30,410 nt of DNA from CAYGUK01 sp964352985 (GTDB taxonomy: Bacteria; Pseudomonadota; Gammaproteobacteria; JAHCLG01). The stretch covers positions 1 to 30,410 of the forward strand of contig CAYGUK010000045.1 in assembly GCA_964352985.1 (NCBI GenBank), given 5' to 3'. The position numbers were made by a program, and so were the translations under genes. The notes beneath the pieces are model-generated. The model ran no database searches, was not told the origin of the DNA, and saw only the letters and a list, made by a program, of their open reading frames with translations. Below, piece by piece: positions 16,893 to 25,123 of the stretch. How positions within the stretch are numbered: position 1 is the stretch's first letter; the number at the start of each line of letters is the position of its first letter.

Positions 16893-18442
16893 GTAAACTA
16901 ACTGAACGCAAGGAATGGCAAGCATTATCAGCGCACTATCAAAAAATTAAAAACCAACATATCTCTGCTTTTTTTGCCATGAATCCTCATCGACAAACTA
17001 ACTATATGCTATCCACCAAATCGATTTGTCTTGATTATTCCAGACAATTTATCCAAGATGAAACAATTCAACTGTTAACGCATTTAGCCAATGCTTGTCA
17101 GTTAAAATCACACATCGAAAAATTATTCTTAGGCGAAAAAGTCAATTTCACCGAAAACAGGCCCGCACTACACACGGCACTTAGAGATTCGAGTAATAAA
17201 TCCATTTTAGTTGATGATGAAAATATATTACCCTTAATCAAAACATGTCGAGAAAAAATGCGGGCATTATCAGAAACATTACGACAACACCTTTATCGTG
17301 GTGGGAAGGGTAAAGTGGTTACAGATATCGTGAACATTGGTATCGGTGGTTCTGATTTAGGACCTAGACTCGCCATTAACGCATTAGCACCCTTTAAAAA
17401 TACGACTTTAAACTGTCATTTTATTGCCAATGTTGATGGGTATGTTTTTAAAAATGTGACTGAACATTTAAATCCTGATACCACGCTATTTATCGTTTCA
17501 TCAAAATCGTTTTATACTGCAGAAACTTTATTAAATGCCGAAACAGCAAAACAATGGTTACATGAAAAAGCATTAATCGAACAACAAATGATTGCGATTA
17601 CGGATAATACTGAAGAAGCGATAGCGTTTGGTATTTTACCTGAAAATATTTTTCCCATTTGGCCTTGGATTGGCGGTCGCTATTCTTTGTGGTCAGCAAT
17701 TGGTTTGCCGATCATGATTAATTTTGGTTATGATATTTTTACACAGCTTTTAAATGGTGCTGAAGAAATCGATCAACATGTGTTAAATACACCATTCGAA
17801 AAAAATATTCCTGCGATGATGGCCTTAATTTCAATTTGGAATAATAATTTTTTAGGTTGCCAATCTCAAGCTATTGTCCCTTACAGTGAAACACTGCAAC
17901 TTTTTCCCATGTATTGCCAACAATTAATTATGGAAAGCAATGGTAAATCGACCACCTGTGATAATGAACTGGTTGATTATCACACCGCGCCAATTATTTG
18001 GGGTGACATCGGTTGTAATAGTCAACACGCATTCTTTCAAGAATTACATCAGGGAACAAAAACCATTCCCGTTGATTTTATTTTACCTCTCTCACCAAGA
18101 CACGAATTACAACACCATCATAATATGCTAATTGCCAGTTGTTTAGCTCAAGCTGAAGCCTTAGTACACGGTAATGAACTCACGACACCTCATCAAAAAA
18201 TCCTTGGAAATAAGCCCAGTAATATATTATTTTTTAACAAACTAACCCCTACCGTTTTAGGCACACTCATCGCTCTTTATGAACATAAAACTTATATTGA
18301 AAGTATTATTTGGGGAATTGATAGTTTTGATCAATGGGGTGTCGAAATCGGTAAACGTATTACTAAAGATATTTATAAACTTGTTTCACAACAAAATGAA
18401 TTAACGCTCGATAATTTAAATCAATTTTTAAATCAACTTTAA
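16889..18442 (+). CDS. pgi: Glucose-6-phosphate isomerase
   Basis: This 517-residue cytoplasmic enzyme interconverts glucose 6-phosphate and fructose 6-phosphate. NIGIGGSDLGPRLA, VSSKSFYTAETL (where SKTF is more usual), GGRYSLWSAIGL and WGVEIGKRI are all characteristic. It is a little shorter than the E. coli enzyme (549), mainly at the C-terminus, but complete in motifs. Coupling to galU puts carbon entry into the nucleotide-sugar pathway in one transcript with ugd. The MerR-type promoter of the next gene begins four bases after the stop, and no terminator lies between. Confidence 0.95.
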   Translation: MSKLTERKEWQALSAHYQKIKNQHISAFFAMNPHRQTNYMLSTKSICLDYSRQFIQDETIQLLTHLANACQLKSHIEKLFLGEKVNFTENRPALHTALRDSSNKSILVDDENILPLIKTCREKMRALSETLRQHLYRGGKGKVVTDIVNIGIGGSDLGPRLAINALAPFKNTTLNCHFIANVDGYVFKNVTEHLNPDTTLFIVSSKSFYTAETLLNAETAKQWLHEKALIEQQMIAITDNTEEAIAFGILPENIFPIWPWIGGRYSLWSAIGLPIMINFGYDIFTQLLNGAEEIDQHVLNTPFEKNIPAMMALISIWNNNFLGCQSQAIVPYSETLQLFPMYCQQLIMESNGKSTTCDNELVDYHTAPIIWGDIGCNSQHAFFQELHQGTKTIPVDFILPLSPRHELQHHHNMLIASCLAQAEALVHGNELTTPHQKILGNKPSNILFFNKLTPTVLGTLIALYEHKTYIESIIWGIDSFDQWGVEIGKRITKDIYKLVSQQNELTLDNLNQFLNQL

Positions 18443-18445
18443 GGC

Positions 18446-18476
18446 TTGACCTTAACGTGACGTCATAGTCTATATT
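18446..18476 (+). promoter_or_regulatory. MerR-type promoter/operator with 19-bp spacer
   Basis: TTGACC (18446-18451) and TATATT (18471-18476) are separated by 19 bases, the overlong spacer typical of promoters that MerR-family proteins activate by DNA distortion. The spacer holds an imperfect dyad centred on 18459: arms 18448-18458 and 18460-18470 match at 8 of 11 positions with the core ACGT-G-ACGT. The regulator gene starts 28 bases downstream, so autoregulation is likely. Confidence 0.72.
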
Positions 18477-18504
18477 CAACTCATCAACTAGAGAGAAAAT
18501 TAAC

Positions 18505-19260
18505 ATGCCTTATACAGTAAATCAATTAGCAAAGCTCTCAGGTATTAGCACAAGAACGCTACGCTATTATGATGAAATTGGATTATTGAAACCCGCTTAT
18601 TATGGTGATAACAATTATCGTTATTATGAAGAAGCCGAGCTATTATTATTACAACAAATACTGTTTTATCGCGAGTTGGGTTTTCCTTTAGATGAGATCC
18701 AGAAAGTTCTAAGTAGCCAAGATTTCGACAAAATTAAAGCGTTGCAATCTCACAAAGAACTTCTGCAAAAAGATCTTGGTCGGATGACAAATCTTATCAA
18801 GACCATTGACAAAACAATCTCACATTTAGAGGGTAAAACGATGATTAAACTTGAAGAAATATTTGATGGCTTTACAGATGAAAAGCAAAAAATTTACGAA
18901 GATTATTTAATTGAAAAAGGCGTTACGCCAAAGATGATGGAAAAAATGAAGCATAAAGTTAAAAATTGGAGTAAAGAAAAGTGGCTAGCGAATAAAAAAG
19001 AAGCCGATGAATTATATCAAAATTTAGTCGATGCCTTGACGAATAAATTAAGTCCCGAAAGTGAAGCTGTTCAACAATTAATTCATCAACATTATGAGAT
19101 GACCAAACAATTTTGGACACCAACAAAAGAAACTTACATTGGATTAAGTGAACTCTATCAATCGCATCCTGATTTTGTTGCTTTTTATGATGCGATTCAT
19201 CCTGATTTGTTAAATTTTTTAATGGCGGCAATGAAAATATATGCTGAAAATTCGTTGTAA
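18505..19260 (+). CDS. MerR-family transcriptional activator with TipAS-type ligand domain
   Basis: Residues 1-70 form the MerR winged helix (YTVNQLAKLSGISTRTLRYYDEIGLL, of which LRYYDEIGLL is diagnostic), followed by a long dimerisation helix to about 115. The C-terminal half (about 125-250) resembles the TipAS antibiotic-recognition domain: regularly spaced Trp, the HxHY-like QLIHQHYEMTKQFW segment and a final YDAIHPDLLNFL helix. TipAS proteins bind thiopeptides or other hydrophobic ligands and switch on target promoters. AGAGAG provides the ribosome-binding site. The gene appears autonomous and is followed by a strong hairpin, so its targets, other than its own promoter, are not visible here. 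Confidence 0.9.
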   Translation: MPYTVNQLAKLSGISTRTLRYYDEIGLLKPAYYGDNNYRYYEEAELLLLQQILFYRELGFPLDEIQKVLSSQDFDKIKALQSHKELLQKDLGRMTNLIKTIDKTISHLEGKTMIKLEEIFDGFTDEKQKIYEDYLIEKGVTPKMMEKMKHKVKNWSKEKWLANKKEADELYQNLVDALTNKLSPESEAVQQLIHQHYEMTKQFWTPTKETYIGLSELYQSHPDFVAFYDAIHPDLLNFLMAAMKIYAENSL

Positions 19261-19382
19261 TTTATTGGCTTTTCGAAGGCCGCTTAGAGATGTTTTATTG
19301 ATAGAATTTCAGAACGATGAAATATGTTAAGGTTTCGTATCACGAAATGAAATGACATCAACTAATTTCTCGTCATTCGCGT

Positions 19383-19420
19383 AATAACCGTGAAGTAAAA
19401 TAAATTACTTCACGGTTATT
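19383..19420 (+). terminator. Strong 16-bp hairpin, probable terminator after the MerR gene
   Basis: AATAACCGTGAAGTAA (19383-19398) pairs perfectly with 19405-19420 across a 6-base loop. On the plus strand the next bases are T-rich (TATATTTAATTTATTATTTTTT spans 19421-19442), fitting termination of the MerR transcript. It also lies 47 bases beyond the stop of the convergent gene, but on that strand no T-run follows. Confidence 0.7.
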
Positions 19421-19466
19421 TATATTTAATTTATTATTTTTTACCTTTTATCTAAAATTGTCTACC

Positions 19467-20597
19467 TTAAAAAGCGTCACCTTGATAACGCATTGAAGAA
19501 GCTGGAGGCGCGCTAGGCACATAACTTTTGCTCCAATCAATTGGCGCAGAGGGGGCAGAAGGTAATTTTTCGGCATCATAGACTGGATCAGCTAATAAAC
19601 GTGCTCGTGAACTTGAAACAGAACCAGAATTACGACTATGTGTAATATAATCATGTTGCCTTTTTAAATCTGCATCAGGTTTATATCTTCCCTCAATCAC
19701 AGTTTGAACAACCGCTTTAATAAAAGCTCTAACTTGATCCGTATTATCATCAGCAGAACCCAACCATTGACCTTTTAAAAGATTTGCTATGTCTTCTATT
19801 TCTGCAAGTAAATCTGGATCGGGTGTTTTTGGTTTCGGTAAACATATATTTTTTTTATTTATATAAGAGACTATCGCCGAAGCAGTTGCACCCACGGCAA
19901 AGGATACGGCTGAAGTCAGCGCCCAAAATGCAGCGTTTGAACTTAAATGATTTGTATTATGTGTGTGATTAGGATCAGCCGCATCATCATAACTTGGTGC
20001 TTGTATTGAACTTCGATTTGCAAGAAATCCGCAGACTGTGCCAGCAGCGCCACCAATGAAAGCGATTGTATTCAACCCTACTTTTACACATTTGATCAGA
20101 GCACTTTCACGATGTTGAATCGTATCAGCTGAATTTACACAACAACAAACAGTGCAGGCGCATGCGGAACAAACAAGAACGACAACACACGCTACAAGCG
20201 CACCATCACCATCACAATTGCCACAGTCTGCCCCACCTCCAGAGGAATTTCCAGAACTCGAATTCATAGCCATATTAATAAAAAGAATATCGCTTATATC
20301 GTAATGATTACCACAATGAGTATGCGAATAAAATGGATTAGAATATTCGTCACGAATATCTTCATGACGTTGATCTTGTCTCTCATCTCGAAATAATAAG
20401 TTGTTCGGATCTTCTTGCAGTAATAAATAGCGTAATGCGTTAACTACCTGCTTTTCTGAATATTGGCTAGGCACATCGGATAAACTACCTCTTATTGTTT
20501 CGACGACACCTACTTTTGTTCGATCTGATACTTGTTGAAATCTTTGATCTTCTTTTAACTGAGCTATAGCAGTCATTAGCTTTGGTTCGCTGTGCAT
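19467..20597 (-). CDS. Cys-rich membrane protein of unknown function with three C-terminal PSAP motifs
   Basis: I do not recognise the 376-residue protein. Residues 1-110 are soluble; 112-130 are Ser/Gly/Asp-rich; 133-153 form a hydrophobic segment packed with Cys (nine Cys between 125 and 153, ending CCC). Two further hydrophobic, small-residue segments (about 172-194 and 221-245) look like membrane helices. The C-terminal 100 residues are soluble and end in a Pro/Ser/Ala-rich tail with PSAP at 346-349, 349-352 and 361-364. PSAP is the late-domain motif bound by the ESCRT-I protein TSG101, so host mimicry is conceivable. AGAGAG precedes the start. The gene stands alone between the MerR unit and the divergent wecC operon. 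An effector or surface role is speculation. Confidence 0.65.
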   Translation of the reverse strand: MHSEPKLMTAIAQLKEDQRFQQVSDRTKVGVVETIRGSLSDVPSQYSEKQVVNALRYLLLQEDPNNLLFRDERQDQRHEDIRDEYSNPFYSHTHCGNHYDISDILFINMAMNSSSGNSSGGGADCGNCDGDGALVACVVVLVCSACACTVCCCVNSADTIQHRESALIKCVKVGLNTIAFIGGAAGTVCGFLANRSSIQAPSYDDAADPNHTHNTNHLSSNAAFWALTSAVSFAVGATASAIVSYINKKNICLPKPKTPDPDLLAEIEDIANLLKGQWLGSADDNTDQVRAFIKAVVQTVIEGRYKPDADLKRQHDYITHSRNSGSVSSSRARLLADPVYDAEKLPSAPSAPIDWSKSYVPSAPPASSMRYQGDAF

Positions 20598-20968
20598 TGA
20601 ATTTTCTCTCTACAAATATTTATTGTTATAATGATTTAGGTTAAAAAACCTTTAACGTATATAGATGAATAATTGTTCTATAATATGTTCATTTTTCTTA
20701 TTCTAAATAATTTAATGCAATTTGTTAATCCGAATTATTACTTTCCGAGTAATATAGGAAGTTTTGAACGAACTATCTTAAGTATTTTGAAATCAATTTA
20801 TCGTAGATCACCATAATTACTGTCTCGACAGTCAGAATCTTTACCTTCAGTTTATATGCACTAAATACTCATAACTAATGGTGCCCTTCACTTCTCAATC
20901 ACGTCTGATTACGCTATGATGCAGCGTATTTATTAACGATGATGACGTCATTTAGGAAGCTAATTATT
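20598..20968. other. Intergenic region between divergent genes, with a palindrome and a -10 candidate
   Basis: No gene is visible. A palindromic site, ACTGTC-TC-GACAGT, lies at 20819-20832, about 140 bases upstream of the wecC-like start, and could be an operator. AGGTT-AAAA-AACCT at 20638-20651 is a small hairpin near the divergent Cys-rich gene. TATGAT at 20915-20920 is a possible -10 for the rightward operon without a convincing -35. Confidence 0.4.
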
Positions 20969-22255
20969 ATGAATGAAATGGAGCAAAAAACAGTATCAGT
21001 GATCGGACTAGGTTACATTGGCTTACCGACTGCGAGTTTGCTTGCTACCAAAGGTTATAAAGTAAATGCTTGTGATATTAACAAGCATGTTGTTGATACT
21101 ATTAATCGTGGCGAAGTCCCTCTTGTTGAAAAAGGGCTAGATATCCTAGTCAAATCTGCAGTCAATAGTGGTTTTCTTAAAGCCGATACCAAACCTACTC
21201 CTGCGGATATCTTTATTATTGCCGTTCCCACCCCTTTCAAAGAAGATCATCTTCCTGATATGTCTTATGTTGAAGCGGCAACTAAATCCATTGCTCCTCT
21301 TCTTGAAAAAGGTAATCTCGTTATTTTAGAATCAACGAGTCCCGTTGGCACAACAGATGAAATTGCATTACAGTTAAAAGCGTTACGCCCAGACTTATCA
21401 TTTCCAAAAGTGACGCAATCTTCTGCCACTAAATTTCCCAATGTAAAACCTGACCCTGATCAAGTTTATATTGCGCATTGCCCTGAGCGAGTATTACCTG
21501 GCCAAATATTACGTGAACTAATTGATAACGATCGGATCATTGGTGGCATTAACCGCGTCTCAGCAGAAAAAGCCAAAGAATTTTACGCCACGTTTGTTAA
21601 TGGTGAAATTTTTACAACCAATGCCAGAGTCGCAGAATTATCCAAACTCACCGAAAATGCTTATCGCGATGTTAACATTGCGTTTGCCAATGAATTATCA
21701 CTGATTGCTGAAAAATTAAATGTGAATGTTTGGGAATTAATTAAACTTGCCAATCGTCACCCCCGGGTGAATATTTTACAACCTGGTCCTGGAGTCGGCG
21801 GGCATTGCATCGCTGTTGATCCTTGGCTAATTATTTCTTCGGCCCCAGAAGAAGCACGTTTAATCAAAATGGCTAGACAAGTCAATGATAGTAAACCACA
21901 ACAAGTTATTAACCGTGTAAAAAAACAAGCAGAACGATTTAAAGCGCCGGTGATAGCTTGTCTTGGCTTAGCCTTTAAAGAAAATATTGATGATTTACGT
22001 GAAAGTCCAGCACTTCATATTGTCGAAACGTTAGCAAAAGAAAATGTCGGTCAACTCATGGCTGTTGAACCCAATATCACTGAGTTACCAAAAAATATTT
22101 CACAGTATAAAAATGTTTTTCTAACAGATATTGATAATGCCATGATGGAAGCCGATATTGTTTTAGTGTTAGTTAGTCATTCTATTTTTCATCAAATTGA
22201 ATCGCCAGCATTAGCCGAAAAAGTCGTGATTGATACGCGCGGTTTGTGGCAGTAA
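20969..22255 (+). CDS. wecC: UDP-N-acetyl-D-mannosamine dehydrogenase
   Basis: The enzyme oxidises UDP-ManNAc to UDP-ManNAcA. It has VIGLGYIGLPTA at the N-terminus, the ESTSPVGTTDE segment, HCPERVLPG, NDRIIGGI, and the catalytic Cys in VGGHCIAVDPW, which separates it from Ugd-type GGSCFPKD enzymes. UDP-GlcNAc 6-dehydrogenases (WbpA type) share much of this, but the partner 2-epimerase at 23999 favours the WecC reaction. I start it at the ATG at 20969, which has AGGAAG nine bases upstream and gives 428 residues; an in-frame ATG at 20939 would add ten residues but lacks a ribosome-binding site. First gene of the ManNAcA operon. Confidence 0.9.
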   Translation: MNEMEQKTVSVIGLGYIGLPTASLLATKGYKVNACDINKHVVDTINRGEVPLVEKGLDILVKSAVNSGFLKADTKPTPADIFIIAVPTPFKEDHLPDMSYVEAATKSIAPLLEKGNLVILESTSPVGTTDEIALQLKALRPDLSFPKVTQSSATKFPNVKPDPDQVYIAHCPERVLPGQILRELIDNDRIIGGINRVSAEKAKEFYATFVNGEIFTTNARVAELSKLTENAYRDVNIAFANELSLIAEKLNVNVWELIKLANRHPRVNILQPGPGVGGHCIAVDPWLIISSAPEEARLIKMARQVNDSKPQQVINRVKKQAERFKAPVIACLGLAFKENIDDLRESPALHIVETLAKENVGQLMAVEPNITELPKNISQYKNVFLTDIDNAMMEADIVLVLVSHSIFHQIESPALAEKVVIDTRGLWQ

Positions 22256-22289
22256 TGATTATTTGTCACCTTAGAATAGATTAAATATT

Positions 22290-24002
22290 ATGTTTACAAC
22301 ATTAACTGAAACACAAGAATCATGGGCTAATCTTAATGCGCTTTCGGTTGCACCCTTAACATTGGATTATCAGCATCAGCTTCAAAAAAATTTAAATACA
22401 CCGATTGTCTTAGCGCCACTTAGAGTTTTAAAAAGACTGGGTTTTTTCCGCCTATTATCAGCGTTAAGACACTCGCAAAAAGATTTATATTTGATTTGTG
22501 AGGAAAAACCACAAGAGGCGCTATTACCCATACTTGAGATTCTTGCTTTTTTCACACCGGCAAAAAATATTTATTTAATTAATAACCATTGCAAAAAAAC
22601 ACGTGTTTCTAAGCTAGCATGCTTAAAACAATTACCTAAATTTGTCTTAGCAACGTTTAACAATTTAAATGCCGTAAAAAAAGCCAAGAAAGAAACCTCG
22701 ATTTTATTGAAAAATGAGATCCATCCAGTTGTAAATATAGAAGGGAAAAATATTTTATATCTCAATGCGAATTTATGGATTGGGATAATTGCGGGCGGTT
22801 CCTTAGGCCATATTTCGGGTGTTTGCAATGCGCTAACTCAGCAGAACTATAATATTATCTATACTGCGATAAATCATATTCCAACATTACGTGAGAAAGT
22901 TAAATTTCATGCATTGATACCAGAAGAAAGTTTTGGCTTCCCCGTAGAAGGAAATTTATTTCGTCATAACCATAGTGTTATTAAACAATTACTCGCCTAT
23001 ACCAAAAACCAAAAAATTACGATGATTTATCAACGCTTATCCATCGCGAATTATACTGGTGTTATATTATCGCGAAAACTTAATGTGCCGCTGATCATTG
23101 AATACAATGGCTCAGAAGTTTGGGTTAGTCAAAATTGGGGGGCCGGCGTTAAATATTTTGATTTAACAAAAAATATTGAAGATATAACATTAAAGCATGC
23201 TCATGTAGTTGTTACTATTTCTGATATTTTAAAAAAAGAACTTATCGCACGTGGCGTCGATGAAAATAAAATCGTTTGTTATCCTAACTGTGTCGATCCG
23301 AAAGTGTTTGACCCCGAGCGTTTTTCAACAGAAACTTTAAACGAATTACGGCATCATTACTCGATTGCCGAGGATTCGAGAATTATCAGTTTTATAGGCA
23401 CCTTTGGGCAATGGCATGGTGTTGAAGTATTAGCAACAGCGATTCGCGATTTAATTGATAGCAATGAGGCCTTACTCTTAAAAGAAAAAATTCACTTTAT
23501 GATGATTGGTGATGGCTTAACGATGCCTGAAGTAAAATTAATTTTAAACAATGAAAAATATCGCCGTTTCGTCACTTACACTGGTTTAATTCCACAAATA
23601 CAAGCGGCAAAATATTTAGCCCTCGCAGAAATATTAATGTCACCTCATGTTAAAAATCCTGATGGCACCAGTTTTTTTGGTTCTCCAACAAAGTTATTTG
23701 AATATATGGCAATGGGCAAAGCCATTATCGCTTCTGATTTAGAACAAATTGGTGAGGTATTAAAAAATAGTCTTCATGCAGATAATTTATCTCATGATTC
23801 ATCAGCAGAAGATGCCTTGAGTATTTTATGTGAACCAGGAAATAACCAGCAAATTGTCGATGCGATGATATTTTTAATTAATTATCCTGAAATCGGCAAA
23901 CACCTTGGACAAAATGCTAAAGCACATGTATTGAAAAATTATACTTGGGAACATCATGTTAACGCTATTTTAACACAAATAAAAAAGGTAAATAGTGAAT
24001 GA
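22290..24002 (+). CDS. GT4 glycosyltransferase with about 150-residue N-terminal extension
   Basis: Residues about 153-570 form a GT-B enzyme. GGSLGHISGV (169-178) is the N-terminal glycine-rich loop, FIGTFGQWHGVE marks the nucleotide-binding half, and GSPTKLFEYMAMGKAIIASD near the C-terminus is the GT4 E-x7-E donor-binding motif. Family members are retaining transferases using UDP-sugars on the cytoplasmic face. The first 150 residues are not part of the usual fold and I do not recognise them. The gene sits between wecC and wecB, overlapping wecB by four bases, so it probably transfers ManNAcA or a neighbouring residue of the same glycan. Donor and acceptor are inferred from context only. 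Confidence 0.85.
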   Translation: MFTTLTETQESWANLNALSVAPLTLDYQHQLQKNLNTPIVLAPLRVLKRLGFFRLLSALRHSQKDLYLICEEKPQEALLPILEILAFFTPAKNIYLINNHCKKTRVSKLACLKQLPKFVLATFNNLNAVKKAKKETSILLKNEIHPVVNIEGKNILYLNANLWIGIIAGGSLGHISGVCNALTQQNYNIIYTAINHIPTLREKVKFHALIPEESFGFPVEGNLFRHNHSVIKQLLAYTKNQKITMIYQRLSIANYTGVILSRKLNVPLIIEYNGSEVWVSQNWGAGVKYFDLTKNIEDITLKHAHVVVTISDILKKELIARGVDENKIVCYPNCVDPKVFDPERFSTETLNELRHHYSIAEDSRIISFIGTFGQWHGVEVLATAIRDLIDSNEALLLKEKIHFMMIGDGLTMPEVKLILNNEKYRRFVTYTGLIPQIQAAKYLALAEILMSPHVKNPDGTSFFGSPTKLFEYMAMGKAIIASDLEQIGEVLKNSLHADNLSHDSSAEDALSILCEPGNNQQIVDAMIFLINYPEIGKHLGQNAKAHVLKNYTWEHHVNAILTQIKKVNSE

Positions 24003-25123
24003 AAATATTAACGCTATTTGGAACCAGACCTGAAGCCATTAAAATGGCCCCCGTTATTAAACTATTAAATGAGAAACATCCCGAATCAGTCACATGTGTC
24101 ACAGCACAACATCGACAGATGCTTGATCAAGTGTTGCAGTTATTTGGCATTTACCCTCTTTATGATTTAGATTTAATGAAACCAAATCAATCCTTATCTG
24201 AACTCTCTGCAACTATCTTAACAAAAACAAGTGATATTATTTCGAAAGTAAAACCGGATTGTATTTTAGTTCAGGGTGATACTTCCTCAACATTGATGAG
24301 CGCATTAAGTGCGTTTTATCAAAGAATTCCAGTTGGTCATATTGAGGCAGGATTACGTTCATTTGATAAATATGCGCCTTGGCCCGAAGAAATGAATCGA
24401 CAATTGACTACTCATTTGGCTGATCATCATTTTGCGCCAACATCAACAAATATAGAAAACTTATTAAATGAAAATGTTAATAATGATAAAATTTATATCA
24501 ATGGTAATACCGTCATCGATGCGCTTCAACATATCACACATAAATTAGAAGCCGACCCAACTTTACTGAAACAATTTAAGTTGCCAGTCATAGAAAATAA
24601 TAAAAAATTGATTTTAGTCACTGGTCACCGAAGAGAAAGTTTTGGCGAAGGCTTTAAAGAAATTTGCCATGCTATTGCTCATATCGCTAAACGCAATGAT
24701 GTGCAAATTATTTATCCTGTCCATTTAAATCCGAATGTGCAAAAGCCAGTAACTGAAATTCTTGCCAACATCGAAAATGTAAAGTTAATTGAACCTTTAG
24801 ATTATTTACCCTTTGTCTATTTAATGAATCAATCCTACTTTATCATAACCGATTCTGGTGGCATTCAAGAAGAAGCGCCAGCATTAGGTAAACCTGTGTT
24901 GGTGATGCGCGAAAAAACAGAACGGCCAGAAGCAATTGATGCCGGCACCTCGCGTTTGGTTGGAACTAATTTTGAGACGATTACAACAGAAGCTAACTTA
25001 TTACTCGACTCAATTGACAATTATAATGCCATGGCCAAAGCAAACAATCCCTATGGTGATGGCCATGCCGCAGAAAAAATTGTTGCAATATTAGAGAAAC
25101 ACTATGGGTATCACCACATTTAA
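23999..25123 (+). CDS. wecB: UDP-N-acetylglucosamine 2-epimerase (non-hydrolysing)
   Basis: The 374-residue enzyme converts UDP-GlcNAc to UDP-ManNAc. It begins ILTLFGTRPEAIKMAPVI, which is diagnostic, and continues with VQGDTSS, HIEAGLRS, EEMNRQ, GHRRESFG, and DSGGIQEEAP near the C-terminus, all in the expected order and length. With the wecC-like gene it forms a UDP-ManNAcA pathway. The ATG overlaps the GT4 stop, and its own end overlaps the heparinase-family gene by 20 bases, so the operon is compact and coupled. Confidence 0.95.
   Translation: MKILTLFGTRPEAIKMAPVIKLLNEKHPESVTCVTAQHRQMLDQVLQLFGIYPLYDLDLMKPNQSLSELSATILTKTSDIISKVKPDCILVQGDTSSTLMSALSAFYQRIPVGHIEAGLRSFDKYAPWPEEMNRQLTTHLADHHFAPTSTNIENLLNENVNNDKIYINGNTVIDALQHITHKLEADPTLLKQFKLPVIENNKKLILVTGHRRESFGEGFKEICHAIAHIAKRNDVQIIYPVHLNPNVQKPVTEILANIENVKLIEPLDYLPFVYLMNQSYFIITDSGGIQEEAPALGKPVLVMREKTERPEAIDAGTSRLVGTNFETITTEANLLLDSIDNYNAMAKANNPYGDGHAAEKIVAILEKHYGYHHI

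Noticed and set aside
19334..19355. TTTCGT-ATC-ACGAAA short hairpin after the MerR gene
   Set aside because: A 6-bp stem without a T-run; the 16-bp hairpin at 19383-19420 is the better terminator.
20939..20968. Ten-residue longer start for the wecC-like gene
   Set aside because: The upstream ATG has no ribosome-binding site, whereas the ATG at 20969 has AGGAAG at good distance.
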